Shown here: positions 46,229 through 55,275 of the stretch, piece by piece | How the letters are laid out: every line of letters begins with the position of its first letter | Position numbering within the stretch: position 1 is the stretch's first letter | Assembly (NCBI RefSeq): GCF_028689845.1 | Contig: NZ_JAQVCH010000020.1 | Span: forward strand, 1-55,275 | Origin: Flavobacterium sp. | GTDB lineage: Bacteria > Bacteroidota > Bacteroidia > Flavobacteriales > Flavobacteriaceae | Reading direction: 5' to 3' | DNA length: 55,275 nt | Made by a program: the position numbers and the translations under genes | Notes under the pieces: generated by a model | Seen by the model: the letters and a program-made list of their open reading frames with translations, nothing else | What the model was told of the DNA's origin: nothing | Databases searched by the model: none

Positions 46229-46513
46229 ATGGAACTCGTAGAAAAAATTTCAGAAAAATTAGGCTTAACTTTCATCAACGAAGAAGAGTCTAGTGGAAAT
46301 GTTTGTCTGGCAAACAGCGACGAACTGCGTCCAGAATTTAAAGAAACCTTCACTTTATCGGACATGCTTTATTATGAACTTGCAATATTAAACCCGCTTA
46401 ATATAGAAGATAAAAACAAATCACTTTTAGCATTAGATTTAGTCCCAAAAGACAGAAATTCTTTTTGGGACTTAGTCTCATTGGGTAAAAAAATAAATCA
46501 AATTCAACTATAA
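46229..46513 (+). CDS. Small soluble protein of unknown function
   Basis: A 94-residue acidic protein (MELVEKISEKLGLTFINEEES...LGKKINQIQL) of no family I recognise. The start is the ATG at 46229; an in-frame TTG two codons upstream is less likely. Codon use is like its neighbours. It may be one of the small orphan genes common in flavobacterial accessory regions. 46514-46745 shows no clear signal. Confidence 0.6.
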   Translation: MELVEKISEKLGLTFINEEESSGNVCLANSDELRPEFKETFTLSDMLYYELAILNPLNIEDKNKSLLALDLVPKDRNSFWDLVSLGKKINQIQL

Positions 46514-46772
46514 CAAAGCGTTATTAGTACAATATTTAAGTGATTGTTATAAAACCATGCTGATAAAACTCCTATGTAATTGTACAAATAATTTATTTCT
46601 ACATATTTGATTACTCCTTCTTTATTTTTCAAATTTTGAAAATAATACACTCAAATAAAAAATTTATATAAAAAACCAGTATAAATAAGCATTTGTTACA
46701 ATAGTTATATCAATTGTTACCATCCTTATATTTCATTCTACTTGTATGTGCGTACTTTACTATTCAATTTTA

Positions 46773-46779
46773 AAAGGAG
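46773..46779 (+). promoter_or_regulatory. Unusual strong Shine-Dalgarno sequence
   Basis: AAAGGAG ends 5 nt before the ATG at 46785 and decides that start over an in-frame ATG at 46746. Such SD sequences are rare in this window. Confidence 0.65.
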
Positions 46780-46784
46780 TAGTT

Positions 46785-49700
46785 ATGCGTAAAATTTTAT
46801 TCTTTCTCAGTATATTAATGGGAGTTACCGCTTTCTCACAACCACCAACCAATCCCTCGACAGCGGTCAACATTTACGGCATCGAAGGTGATCGTGCAAG
46901 TTTGAGTATTACAAGAGGAAATGGAGCTGCTAGAATAGTTATCATTAAAAAAGATAGCCCAGTAACCTTCTCGCCCGTAGATGGCACTTCCTATTTAGCC
47001 AATACTACTTTTGGGGATGGTCAAGAAGTAGCTCCAGGCGAATTTGTCATCATGTCTAGTGCTTCAAACAATGTAACTGTAGCTAATTTAATTCCCTCTT
47101 CAACCTATCACATTGCAATTTTTGAATTTAATGGTTCTGGAATAACAAGTTTCTACTTAGTTTCGCCAAATTTAATAAGTAGTTTTACAACCTTGTCTCC
47201 TCCTTCTGTTCAGGCTACAAGTTCAGTAATCTCAAACTTAAATTCCAATACGCTTTCTTTATCTTGGACACCCGGAAATGGAGCGTATTCAATTGTATTA
47301 GCAAAAGAAGGCTCACCCGTTAATGCCAACCCCGTAGACTTAACTTCTTACTATGCTCAGAATACCTTTTATCAGGTAAATAATGGACCCGCACAAATTG
47401 GAGTGGGCAACTTTGTTTTATATAAAGGCACGGGAAATACAGTGAATATTGATAATTTAAACCCAAACACTACCTATCATTTTGCCGTGTTTTCTTTCAA
47501 CGGATCTAATGCACCGGTATATTTAACCACTAATCCAACAACTACCTCAGCAATAACTTTATCCTATCCAACAGTACAAGTTAGTAATTTATTATTTGAT
47601 ACGCTCGAGGGCGATAGTTTTAGAGCAAACTGGACAGCGGGGAATGGTGCTGGTAGAATTGCAATTATTCGTGAAGAACAACCTGTAACCGTTTTTCCTC
47701 AAGATGGTACAGCTTATATTGGAAACCAAAATTTTTTAACCGCCACAGACATTGGTGGTGGACATAAAGTTATTTATAGTGGAGCTGGTAATAACGTAAA
47801 TATTTCAAATTTAACCTCTGGTGTTAACTATTATATTGCTGTTTTTGAATATGCTGGAGCTGGAATATCACGCACTTATAATATCATCGGATATCAAACT
47901 GCAATGCAAGGCCCAATCATTGCTCCTACTCAAAATGTCATTAGTATAACCGCTAGTTTAGTAACAGATAATAAAGCAACCTTAACAATGCAACCAGGAA
48001 ATGGCAGTGGCAGGTTTGTAGTGGTAAGAGCAAATGAACCAACTAGTTATGAACCAATTGATTTAAACAGTTATTACGCTAACAACACTCCCAACTTAAA
48101 CGATAATTCGGGAAATGTTGGAAATGGAAATGAAGTGGTCTACAAAGGAACTGGTAATGTAGTTAATATAACAAATGCAATCCCTAATACGACTTATTAT
48201 GTTACAGCATATGAATTTAATGGTAACAGTAAGCCTATTTATAATAAAACTAGTCCAGCCATAACAACTTTTACCACTTTACTACCTCCTGCTCCTACAC
48301 TACCGTCTACAAATCTGACTTTTTCCAAAGAAGGAAATTCACTACGCCTTCAGTGGTCTAATGGAAATGGGCAACGTCGAATAGTGGTGATGAGTAAAAC
48401 ACCAATAACTGCTGTTCCTCAAAATGGTATTCAATATGTTCCAAACTCCGATTTTTCTCTAGCTACAGAAATTACTCTTGGCGAAAAAATTGTTTTTGAC
48501 GGAACTACTTATAGTACTACCATTACTGCATTAGAAATTGGAACCACCTATTATGTTAGGATTTATGAATATAACGGAACCGAATTACTTACTAATTATT
48601 TAACAACCACAAGTTTAAATGGCTCAGAATCAACAGCTTTTGCACCAACAATAAGTTCATCAAATCTTTATGTTGAACAAATAAACCAAGACCAAATACG
48701 GGTATATTGGACCAATGGAAATGGCCAAAGAAAATTAATCATTGGTCGTTTAAATGAAGCAGTAGATGCCATTCCCGAAGATTTAACTGCCTATAGTGCT
48801 AGCTCTTATTTTAATAGCGGTGCTGAGATTGCTCCGGGACAAAGAGCTAAATATTATTACACTGGTGGACCTCTAGGAATAGAGACGAATGCTATTATTT
48901 ACTCCATCAGCCCTGGTAATACTTATCATTTTAAGATATTTGAAGCCAATGGTGTTAATGCACCTGTTTATAATACGACAGACCCTGCATCAGCGAGTTA
49001 TACTGTTGGCTATGAACCCTTAACACCCTCAACAAACTTACATACCCAATCTTTTGATGGTGGTGCCATGACGGTTTATATTTCAAATACTGGTGGAGGT
49101 CAAAAAAGGATTATAGTAGCTAAAGAAGGTAGTCCGGTTACTTTTTTACCTCAAGATGGAGTGGATTATGCTGCGAATAATGATTTTTCGTTAGGGTTAG
49201 ATTTAGGAGATGGCCAGAAAGTAATATCTAATAATGCTAGCTACTTTGCTAATGTAACAGGCTTAGAACATTCTAAAACCTACCATTTTGCTGTTTTTGA
49301 ATATGGTGGTACAGGCTCAAATATTGACTATTTGACTTCTTCGTTTGGTATTACAAGTGGAAACACATTATTGTTGCCAACGCAACAAGCATCTTCTATC
49401 AGTTTTAATGGAACTACTTCTTTAAGCAGTAATGTTTCCTGGACCAACGGAGATGGTACAAATCGTTTAGTAATTGCAAAAAAGAGTAGCCCTGTAGATG
49501 TAGAACCTCAAGATTACACCAATTATTCTTCCTATTCCTCTAGTTTTGGAACTTCAGGTAGTTTGGGCAATGGAAATTATATTGTTTACAAAGGAAATAG
49601 CAACAATTTTAATTTGACTAATTTACTAAGTGGTACTAATTATGAGGTAGCTGTTTTTGAATTTAATGGTACTGGAACACCCATATTCAAAAAACCGGCC

Positions 49701-52184
49701 TTAACCGGTTCCTTTACAACTTTGGGCCCACCACAAGAACAAGCTCAATTACAAGCATTTACCAATATAACAACCAATTCAGGTCAAATTAATTGTATCT
49801 CAGGTAGTGGACAAAAACGTTTAATAGTGATGAAGGCAGGTAGTCCAATTTCTGCATTTCCAAGCGAAAACACAACTTATATACCAAATAGTTACTTAGG
49901 CTCTGGCAGTTCTATAGGAGATGACACTTTTGTAGTGTATAATGGATTTGATAGTCAAGTAACCGTTACTGGTTTGGCTCAAGGCGTTACGTATTATGTA
50001 GCTGTATTTGAGTTTAATTCTTTTTCTGGCGGGATTGTAAATTACTTAACACCCTCAACAGCCATAGGCAATTTTACAACAATTTATGATCTTTGTTTCG
50101 GTATTACTTGTCCCCCGGGGTTTGCTTGTGATCAAGGGGGGTGTTTTCCTATTGCCTTTGAAATATCTGGTATTGTTCGAGACGCTACCTCTTTATTACC
50201 ATTAGAAAATGTTAGCATCAGCTCAGGCTCAGAAATTGCTATTACAGATGCTCAAGGTTTTTATACAATAATAGTTCTTGGCGGAGATACATTAACCCTA
50301 TCATTAGCAGGTTATCAAACACTTACATCCGACCCAATTACTAGTTCGTCCTCTTCCTTAGATTTATATCTACAAATAAACAATCCTTGTGAAGGTGTAG
50401 TGTGCCCGACAGGATATAGCTGTTTACTAGGAGGATGTTTTATAGACCTGTATAACGTTTCGGGTATCGTTCGTGATGCAACAACCCTACTCCCGTTAGA
50501 AAATGTAATCGTTAGTAATGGTATAGATACCGTGTTTAGCGATGACCAAGGAAATTATTCCATTAATGTTGAGTATGGTCTTACTCTATCTTTAACATTA
50601 TTAGGCTATCAAACACTAATTACTGACCCAATTTATTCTACTACTCCTTCACTTGATTTATACTTAAGTGATTTGTGCGTGGGTGTAACATGTCCGCCAG
50701 GATTTTATTGTGACGAAGGCTTATGTATAGAAATTACTAATCCATGTGATATGATTCCCCCTGTTTTATCTACCTGGTATCCAGATGTAGATGAAGATGG
50801 TTTTGGTGATGAAAACAACTCCATTGAAGCTTGTGAAGCTCCTATTGGTTATATCGACATTGGTGGCGATTGTGATGATGTCGTAACTTCTATTAATCCA
50901 GGAGCAACCGAGATTTGTTATGATGGTATTGACCAAAACTGTAATGGAATTATAACGGATGGGTGTGCAATTATTACTGCAACACTACGACCGGAAAATT
51001 GTGGTCAACAGTTAACCTCAATTAATCAAGTAGTTAGAGGAAACTCCTATTCACAATCAATTCCAAATGGAGTTACTGTTACAGGTTACCGATTTAGAGT
51101 AACGAATTTAATTACCAATGCGGTTCGTATTGTGGAACGGTCTAACTATATTTTCCAATTAACTTATACTGATTTTGCAGAATACGATACGCCATATTCA
51201 GTAGAAGTAGCTCTTCGATTAAACCAAGAGTGGATGGAAGTTTATGGTGCTCCTTGTACAATTACTACACCTGGAGTTCCAAATACGATTTTAGCGGCAA
51301 CTTCATGTGGAGCAACAGTAGTACAATTGAATAACATCATTCGTGCAGTTGTGGTACCATCAGCGTTAAACTACGAGTATAATGTAGCTTTAATAGAGGG
51401 TGGTTTCCCAGTAGCAACGACAACATTAGTTCGTTCAGGAGCATCATTCAACTTGTTACAATTAACAGGTATTCCAATTAAATTTGGAGCGGAATATAGT
51501 GTAACTATCCGAGTGGAAGTACCCACTTCTTCAGGACCACAATGGTCTACGGTAGCCGGAGCAACTTGTTCTGTATTTACTCCATTTGCTCCAGAAGTTA
51601 CTATTGAAGGTTGTGATGAAGAAACCGGAATTACACCCGCCAACTTAAACACAGTAGCATATGCTGATCCAATTGGTGGAGCGACACAATACCGTTTTAC
51701 GTTAACAAATGGATTGGCTTATAACCAAGTGTATGTTGCCTCTTCTCGTTTCTTTAGATTGAGTAATTTTAATGCTTTATCACCATTAACAGCAGGCGAA
51801 ACTTATTCTGTATATGTTGAAGCGGAGATTTATGGCTACTATTACGCTGGTAAAGACTGTAATATTTTAGTTCCGGGTGGAATCTTAATTAAACCCGAAA
51901 CAGAAATTGAACAAGAATTAACAAGAACTTTAGCTGTCGAGTTTAAAGCAACGATTCATCCAAATCCATTTGCAGAAAGCTTTTCATTAGAACTGCAAAC
52001 CAAAAGCCAAGAACTCATCACCCTAACAATTTATGATATGACAGGGCGTTTAATAGAAACTAAAACCTTAGCGGTAGATCAAATCAAAGAGTTGCAAATT
52101 GGAAATAAATATCCAACAGGCATTTATAACGCATTAGTTAAGCAAGGTGAAACAACAACAACCATTCGAGTTGTAAAAATGTAA
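46785..52184 (+). CDS. Giant secreted repeat protein (FN3-like x9, Cys-rich repeats, MopE-type metal-binding motif, T9SS tail)
   Basis: A 1,799-residue exported protein. After the signal peptide (FFLSILMGVTAFSQ) come nine ~120-residue fibronectin III-like repeats (about 46840-50090), each with a core like GNGxxRivi-kegsPV-P-DgtsY and YhiAvFEfNGtg. Then three short Cys-rich repeats (for example CPPGFACDQGGC, CPTGYSCLLGGC, CPPGFYCDEGLC), interleaved with two carboxypeptidase-regulatory-like beta domains (SGIVRDATSLLPLENV, SGIVRDATTLLPLENV). Next is a MopE/Put_metal-binding element (DVDEDGFGD, CDDVVTSINPGATEICYDGIDQNCNG), then three ~95-residue Cys-containing repeats and a T9SS sorting domain (IHPNPFAESFSLEL, LTIYDMTGRLIET). 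No enzyme domain is visible, so a surface adhesin or matrix protein is likely. Monocistronic, with terminator. Confidence 0.9.
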   Translation: MRKILFFLSILMGVTAFSQPPTNPSTAVNIYGIEGDRASLSITRGNGAARIVIIKKDSPVTFSPVDGTSYLANTTFGDGQEVAPGEFVIMSSASNNVTVANLIPSSTYHIAIFEFNGSGITSFYLVSPNLISSFTTLSPPSVQATSSVISNLNSNTLSLSWTPGNGAYSIVLAKEGSPVNANPVDLTSYYAQNTFYQVNNGPAQIGVGNFVLYKGTGNTVNIDNLNPNTTYHFAVFSFNGSNAPVYLTTNPTTTSAITLSYPTVQVSNLLFDTLEGDSFRANWTAGNGAGRIAIIREEQPVTVFPQDGTAYIGNQNFLTATDIGGGHKVIYSGAGNNVNISNLTSGVNYYIAVFEYAGAGISRTYNIIGYQTAMQGPIIAPTQNVISITASLVTDNKATLTMQPGNGSGRFVVVRANEPTSYEPIDLNSYYANNTPNLNDNSGNVGNGNEVVYKGTGNVVNITNAIPNTTYYVTAYEFNGNSKPIYNKTSPAITTFTTLLPPAPTLPSTNLTFSKEGNSLRLQWSNGNGQRRIVVMSKTPITAVPQNGIQYVPNSDFSLATEITLGEKIVFDGTTYSTTITALEIGTTYYVRIYEYNGTELLTNYLTTTSLNGSESTAFAPTISSSNLYVEQINQDQIRVYWTNGNGQRKLIIGRLNEAVDAIPEDLTAYSASSYFNSGAEIAPGQRAKYYYTGGPLGIETNAIIYSISPGNTYHFKIFEANGVNAPVYNTTDPASASYTVGYEPLTPSTNLHTQSFDGGAMTVYISNTGGGQKRIIVAKEGSPVTFLPQDGVDYAANNDFSLGLDLGDGQKVISNNASYFANVTGLEHSKTYHFAVFEYGGTGSNIDYLTSSFGITSGNTLLLPTQQASSISFNGTTSLSSNVSWTNGDGTNRLVIAKKSSPVDVEPQDYTNYSSYSSSFGTSGSLGNGNYIVYKGNSNNFNLTNLLSGTNYEVAVFEFNGTGTPIFKKPALTGSFTTLGPPQEQAQLQAFTNITTNSGQINCISGSGQKRLIVMKAGSPISAFPSENTTYIPNSYLGSGSSIGDDTFVVYNGFDSQVTVTGLAQGVTYYVAVFEFNSFSGGIVNYLTPSTAIGNFTTIYDLCFGITCPPGFACDQGGCFPIAFEISGIVRDATSLLPLENVSISSGSEIAITDAQGFYTIIVLGGDTLTLSLAGYQTLTSDPITSSSSSLDLYLQINNPCEGVVCPTGYSCLLGGCFIDLYNVSGIVRDATTLLPLENVIVSNGIDTVFSDDQGNYSINVEYGLTLSLTLLGYQTLITDPIYSTTPSLDLYLSDLCVGVTCPPGFYCDEGLCIEITNPCDMIPPVLSTWYPDVDEDGFGDENNSIEACEAPIGYIDIGGDCDDVVTSINPGATEICYDGIDQNCNGIITDGCAIITATLRPENCGQQLTSINQVVRGNSYSQSIPNGVTVTGYRFRVTNLITNAVRIVERSNYIFQLTYTDFAEYDTPYSVEVALRLNQEWMEVYGAPCTITTPGVPNTILAATSCGATVVQLNNIIRAVVVPSALNYEYNVALIEGGFPVATTTLVRSGASFNLLQLTGIPIKFGAEYSVTIRVEVPTSSGPQWSTVAGATCSVFTPFAPEVTIEGCDEETGITPANLNTVAYADPIGGATQYRFTLTNGLAYNQVYVASSRFFRLSNFNALSPLTAGETYSVYVEAEIYGYYYAGKDCNILVPGGILIKPETEIEQELTRTLAVEFKATIHPNPFAESFSLELQTKSQELITLTIYDMTGRLIETKTLAVDQIKELQIGNKYPTGIYNALVKQGETTTTIRVVKM

Positions 52185-52208
52185 TCCATTATTAGTTCTT
52201 TTTCTAAA

Positions 52209-52238
52209 AACTCCTCAACTTTTTGGGGAGTTTTTTTG
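52209..52238 (+). terminator. Terminator after the giant repeat protein
   Basis: 10-bp stem AACTCCTCAA / TTGGGGAGTT (one T-G pair), 4-nt loop, T7. Confidence 0.9.
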
Positions 52239-52385
52239 TAATCTATAAATTCAATAAAAAGTGAAATTTAGTAGAACTGTGCAATTCACTCAAAAAAAGC
52301 GTTATTTTTGAAACAATACAAGATTCACTTAACCATTAGGTTACTATGTTAAGTTGAATCCAAACCTAATTTAATGATATTAAAT

Positions 52386-52856
52386 ATGAATAATAAAATC
52401 TCTTTTCAGTTTATTAGTGAACCTACAGACGTGAATTTTGGCGGAAAAGTACACGGCGGCGTAGTAATGAAATGGATTGACCAAACCGCATACACTTGTG
52501 CAAGAAGCTGGGCAGAAACCTATTGTGTCACTGTTTATGTGGGTGGAATACGATTTTATAAACCCATAAGTATCGGCGAAGTTATCAAAATTGAAGCTAC
52601 TGTAGTCTATACTCGAAAAACAAGTATTCATATTGCTGTTGATGTGTTTTCAAGAGATTTTTCAAACGAAGGTTTTGAGAAAAAAACCCACTGTATTATC
52701 GTTTTTGTATCGGTAGATGAAAATGGAAAACCAATTGCTGTAAAAAAATGGATACCAAATTCAAAAGCGGAGAAAAGCATGGAAGAATATGCTATTAAAT
52801 TAAATCAGCTTCGAAAACAAATTAGTGAAGAAATGATGCCGTTTATAAAATTATAA
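52386..52856 (+). CDS. Acyl-CoA thioesterase, hotdog fold
   Basis: A 156-residue cytosolic protein of the YciA/Acot type: FGGKVHGGVVMKWIDQTAYTCA (the helix with the catalytic-site Asp), FYKPISIGEVIKIEATVVYTRKTSIHIAVDV, and a hotdog closing strand THCIIVFVSVDENGKP. It hydrolyses acyl-CoA to fatty acid and CoA. I use the ATG at 52386 (MNNKISFQFISEP); an in-frame ATG at 52374 is possible. A -7 element TATTTTTG lies at 52303-52310. Monocistronic by spacing. Confidence 0.9.
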   Translation: MNNKISFQFISEPTDVNFGGKVHGGVVMKWIDQTAYTCARSWAETYCVTVYVGGIRFYKPISIGEVIKIEATVVYTRKTSIHIAVDVFSRDFSNEGFEKKTHCIIVFVSVDENGKPIAVKKWIPNSKAEKSMEEYAIKLNQLRKQISEEMMPFIKL

Positions 52857-53093
52857 AAATTGAATAACACTATTATTTAGTGTTTACCGCTAAGCATGAG
52901 GATTTTTTGGCTGCTTACTTACGATAGCAGTCTCACTATTTAATTAAACCAAATAAAAACGCTTGCCGATTTGGAATTAAGAGATAAAGAAAGTGATCTT
53001 TCATTACAAAACAAATCTATTATTTAGACATTTTCTATGTAACTCTTTAAGTTTTCTCACTTGTCAGCATGACTGTTTTTAATCCATTTCTAC

Positions 53094-53101
53094 TATCTTT
53101 G
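53094..53101 (+). promoter_or_regulatory. -7 element immediately before the dihydrouridine synthase start
   Basis: TATCTTTG, then six bases and the ATG at 53108. It rules out an in-frame ATG at 53069 if used, and implies a leaderless message. Confidence 0.5.
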
Positions 53102-53107
53102 CTCACT

Positions 53108-54058
53108 ATGAATACAACCTTATTGTCCTCACCGTTGCAAGGATTTACCGATTTTAGATTTAGAAATGCCTTCCATAACTTCTTCGGAGGCATCGACACG
53201 TTTTATTCGCCTTACATCAGACTCAACGGAAAATTAATCATCAAAGGTTCGTACGAAAGAGATATTCTTCCCGAAAACAATACTACCTTAGAAGTAATTC
53301 CACAAATCATTACCAATGACGCAGAAGAATTTTTATTTGTAGCAAAGTATGTACAAGAAATGGGGTACAACGAATTAAATTGGAATTTAGGTTGTCCCTA
53401 TCCGATGGTTGCCAAATGCGGAATGGGTTCTGGATTAATTAGTAATACTGCTCAAATTGAACACATTTTAAAACGTGTTCACAACGAAACAGACATTATT
53501 GTTTCGATGAAAATGCGAATGGGTTATGAAAATCCAACTGAAATTTTAGATGTCTTTCCGATTTTAGACCAATATCCAATTAAAAATATTGCCATTCATG
53601 CCCGAATTGGAAAACAATTATATAAAGGCGGAGTTGATTTAGATTCTTTTCAAAACTGTTTAGACCATACTAAACATAAAATTTATTACAACGGCGATAT
53701 TACCTCGGTAGCAAAATTTAAAGAAATGCAAGAGCGTTTCCCTTCTATAACACATTTTATGATTGGAAGAGGTTTGATTGCCGACCCATTTTTACCGTCG
53801 ATGATTAAAAATGATATAATGGAATATCCTAAAAATAGATTTCAACTTTTTGAGGAATTTCACGATACAATTTACCAACAATATGACGCTTATTTAACTG
53901 GACCAACACCTATTCGCATGAAAATGTTGGGCTTTTGGGAATACTTTTCGGAATCATTTTCTAATCCTCAAAAAACATTGAAAAAAATAAAAAAAGCAGG
54001 AAATAGTAAAAACTATGAAAGTGCCGTAAAAGAGATTTTTAAAAGTGAAATGCATTAA
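53108..54058 (+). CDS. tRNA-dihydrouridine synthase
   Basis: Dus enzymes are FMN-dependent reductases that make dihydrouridine in tRNA D-loops. The 316-residue protein starts with LLSSPLQGFTDFRFRN, the conserved FMN entry motif, and contains NWNLGCPYPMVAKCGMGSGL with the family Cys (Cys96) and IVSMKMRMGYENP. The FMN phosphate site follows as IYYNGDITS and FMIGRGLIADP. It is closer to the DusC-like short type found across Bacteroidetes than to DusB; I do not assign a letter. The start is supported by the -7 element just upstream. Monocistronic. Confidence 0.93.
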   Translation: MNTTLLSSPLQGFTDFRFRNAFHNFFGGIDTFYSPYIRLNGKLIIKGSYERDILPENNTTLEVIPQIITNDAEEFLFVAKYVQEMGYNELNWNLGCPYPMVAKCGMGSGLISNTAQIEHILKRVHNETDIIVSMKMRMGYENPTEILDVFPILDQYPIKNIAIHARIGKQLYKGGVDLDSFQNCLDHTKHKIYYNGDITSVAKFKEMQERFPSITHFMIGRGLIADPFLPSMIKNDIMEYPKNRFQLFEEFHDTIYQQYDAYLTGPTPIRMKMLGFWEYFSESFSNPQKTLKKIKKAGNSKNYESAVKEIFKSEMH

Positions 54059-54088
54059 TCATTTATAAAAATACTCCTTCACAAAAAT

Positions 54089-54436
54089 CTAAATTTTAAA
54101 TCGGTCTCCTATTTTTTTACCGATAAGATAAGCAACGGCAACACTAAGAATGATAATCCAACCATTCATAAAAATATAAAAAATGAAGGCAATTGGATTT
54201 TCATCCGAATTAAAGCAATAACTGTCTAATAAAAAACAAAAATCAACCACTTCTACCGTAAACAACGTTAAAACAAAGCTGAGCAAAAACGTAATTCCCA
54301 AGGCTGACAAAACATAAACCAAATTTCTATTCATTGGTTTTTTTCCAGTCGGTTCAAAAACTTTTCGTTCCTCCGCTGTCCGTTTATTATTTTGAAGTGA
54401 CCAAATTACTTTTTTGGCATCGTCATCTATATCCAT
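54089..54436 (-). CDS. Small membrane protein of unknown function
   Basis: A 115-residue protein with a charged N-terminal cytosolic part (DIDDDAKKVIWSLQNNKRTAEERKVF) and two membrane helices (VYVLSALGITFLLSFVLTLF and FIFYIFMNGWIIILSVAVAYLIG), with a short external loop holding two Cys (DFCFLLDSYCFN). I use the ATG at 54436; a TTG frame start at 54457 coincides with the -7 element TAACTTTG (54455-54462). Convergent with the dihydrouridine synthase gene. No family recognised. Confidence 0.7.
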   Translation of the reverse strand: MDIDDDAKKVIWSLQNNKRTAEERKVFEPTGKKPMNRNLVYVLSALGITFLLSFVLTLFTVEVVDFCFLLDSYCFNSDENPIAFIFYIFMNGWIIILSVAVAYLIGKKIGDRFKI

Positions 54437-54646
54437 TTTGTATTTAATTAACTGCAAAGTTACTTACGTTTTTTTTAGCATACTGTAACGAAATAATAAA
54501 TAGTTTTAAAAAACTAAGTATCAAAAATTGATTCATTAGGTGATAAAGACATTCCAATAGGCCAAAAATCAAGCTAAATATACAAATTTACATCGCTAAT
54601 TTAAAGTCAAAAATTATTTCTATATTTAGGGTTCTCATAAAATCGG

Positions 54647-55275
54647 ATGAATAAAATCAAAAAAATCATTTTAATAAGTATTGGTATAGTAATTTTTATT
54701 AGCGTTCTAAACGTCGCTATTAATTATTGGGTAGAACTAAAATTACCTCAATTACTTAACAATAAAAACAATACTGTCCATCAAATTGACTATGAAGCTA
54801 TTGATTTGTCGCTATGGAATTTTAAAATCACCGTTAATCATCTCAAGATAAGTCCAAAAACAACTCTAGAAAATTCTGATAAAAAATTTGGTGCCTACGG
54901 TACGATTGAATTGTTAGAGGTAAATGGATTTGATTTATGGAGTATTTTGTTTGGCGAAAAAATTAAAGCATCCAGTTTGCTGATATCAAAACCAATCCTA
55001 CTACTCTATAAAAAGGAAGAAAATACCTTAAATGATTACAAGAATTTCAATTCAAAAGTAATGGAACCTTTTGAAAAAACAATTGTGGTTTCTGACCTAA
55101 TTCTAAACGAAGGCGATTTAACAATCCTCAGTTATGAAGATGAAAACATCCTCTTAAAAGCCCATAACGTCAATTTTAAAGTAGAAGGAATTGTTTTAAA
55201 CGAAAAAACAATCAATAAAAAAATACCTTTCTCTTATCACAAATATTTTTTAAATTGTGATAGTCTTTATTATGG
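54647..55275 (+). CDS. AsmA/DUF748-like envelope protein, C-terminus cut off by the window edge
   Basis: 209 codons from an ATG at 54647 with no stop before the edge. One N-terminal membrane helix (IILISIGIVIFISVLNVAINYWV) is followed by beta-rich sequence of the AsmA/TamB type: IDYEAIDLSLWNFKITVNHLKI, the central ELLEVNGFDLWSILFGEKIKASSLLISKPILLLY and ILNEGDLTILSYED. The recurring pattern of an inner edge followed by lines beginning ...kvsxLxisxPxlxl is typical of these proteins, which are thought to move lipids across the periplasm. Assignment is by pattern only and rests on a partial sequence. Confidence 0.62.
   Translation, partial: MNKIKKIILISIGIVIFISVLNVAINYWVELKLPQLLNNKNNTVHQIDYEAIDLSLWNFKITVNHLKISPKTTLENSDKKFGAYGTIELLEVNGFDLWSILFGEKIKASSLLISKPILLLYKKEENTLNDYKNFNSKVMEPFEKTIVVSDLILNEGDLTILSYEDENILLKAHNVNFKVEGIVLNEKTINKKIPFSYHKYFLNCDSLYY

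Noticed and set aside
46840..50090. Repeated DNA of the giant gene as a CRISPR or tandem DNA repeat
   Set aside because: The repetition is at protein level; nucleotide copies are diverged and in frame.

Overview
The window reads as a chromosome segment of a low-GC Bacteroidetes, most likely a Flavobacterium. Four things support this. The tmRNA encodes the proteolysis tag GENNYALAA. Many genes are preceded by the Bacteroidetes -7 promoter element TAnnTTTG, several with a TTG -33 box. Several secreted proteins end in a type IX secretion (T9SS) sorting domain. Two-component regulators of the SusR/HTCS type are present. Shine-Dalgarno sequences are mostly absent, with one exception at about 46773.

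Layout. 1-2992 (minus): a truncated subtilisin-like protease, mnmA and a MORN-repeat protein. 3098-5647 (plus): a frameshifted secreted esterase and a surface FAS1 lipoprotein. 5869-9414 (minus): pyrG-yidC. 9566-14428 (minus): a five-gene run guaA, LysM, LysM/PBP1-fold, OsmC, DUF3820. 14689-15906 (minus): a porin, divergent from prmA-clpS. 17208-19139 (plus): an alkylglycerol-monooxygenase-like membrane hydroxylase directly abutting a lysoplasmalogenase, which looks like an ether-lipid cleavage operon. 19173-21071 (minus): a lipocalin-like lipoprotein, a heavy-metal-associated domain protein and a split YeeE/YedE transporter. 21182-23380 (plus): a lipoprotein, kdsA and an envelope protein. 23440-24600: a sparse region with small orphan genes, one frameshifted. 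24790-25661: DUF2024 plus a MarR regulator carrying four C-terminal cysteines. 26013-29889: secreted and small accessory proteins. 29972-31152: arsR-arsM.

31978-39682 (minus) is a polysaccharide utilization locus (PUL) that has lost its middle. It contains a LuxR-type membrane regulator, the first ~190 codons of a susC, the last ~210 codons of a GH3 beta-glucosidase joined directly to it, an intact GH43 protein and an intact sugar MFS transporter. The rest of susC, any susD and the catalytic core of the GH3 enzyme are missing. Either a real deletion or an assembly collapse made the junction near 36096-36115. Regulatory sites survive: three TGATGTGTT elements upstream of susC, and a nearly identical 16-bp AACGTT-centred palindrome at the susC and transporter promoters.

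39761-41523 holds a saccharopine/alanine-dehydrogenase-like oxidoreductase and, divergent from it, ssrA (tmRNA). 41800-45707 is a hybrid two-component system split by a one-base deletion inside its histidine-kinase domain. After two small proteins comes a 1,799-residue secreted repeat protein (46785-52184), then an acyl-CoA thioesterase, a tRNA-dihydrouridine synthase, a small membrane protein and the start of an AsmA-like protein that leaves the window.

Most interesting: the ether-lipid operon, the susC/GH3 junction with its surviving operators, the cysteine-rich MarR/DUF2024 pair, the LysM/PBP1-fold envelope pair, and three one-base indels that disrupt only accessory genes.
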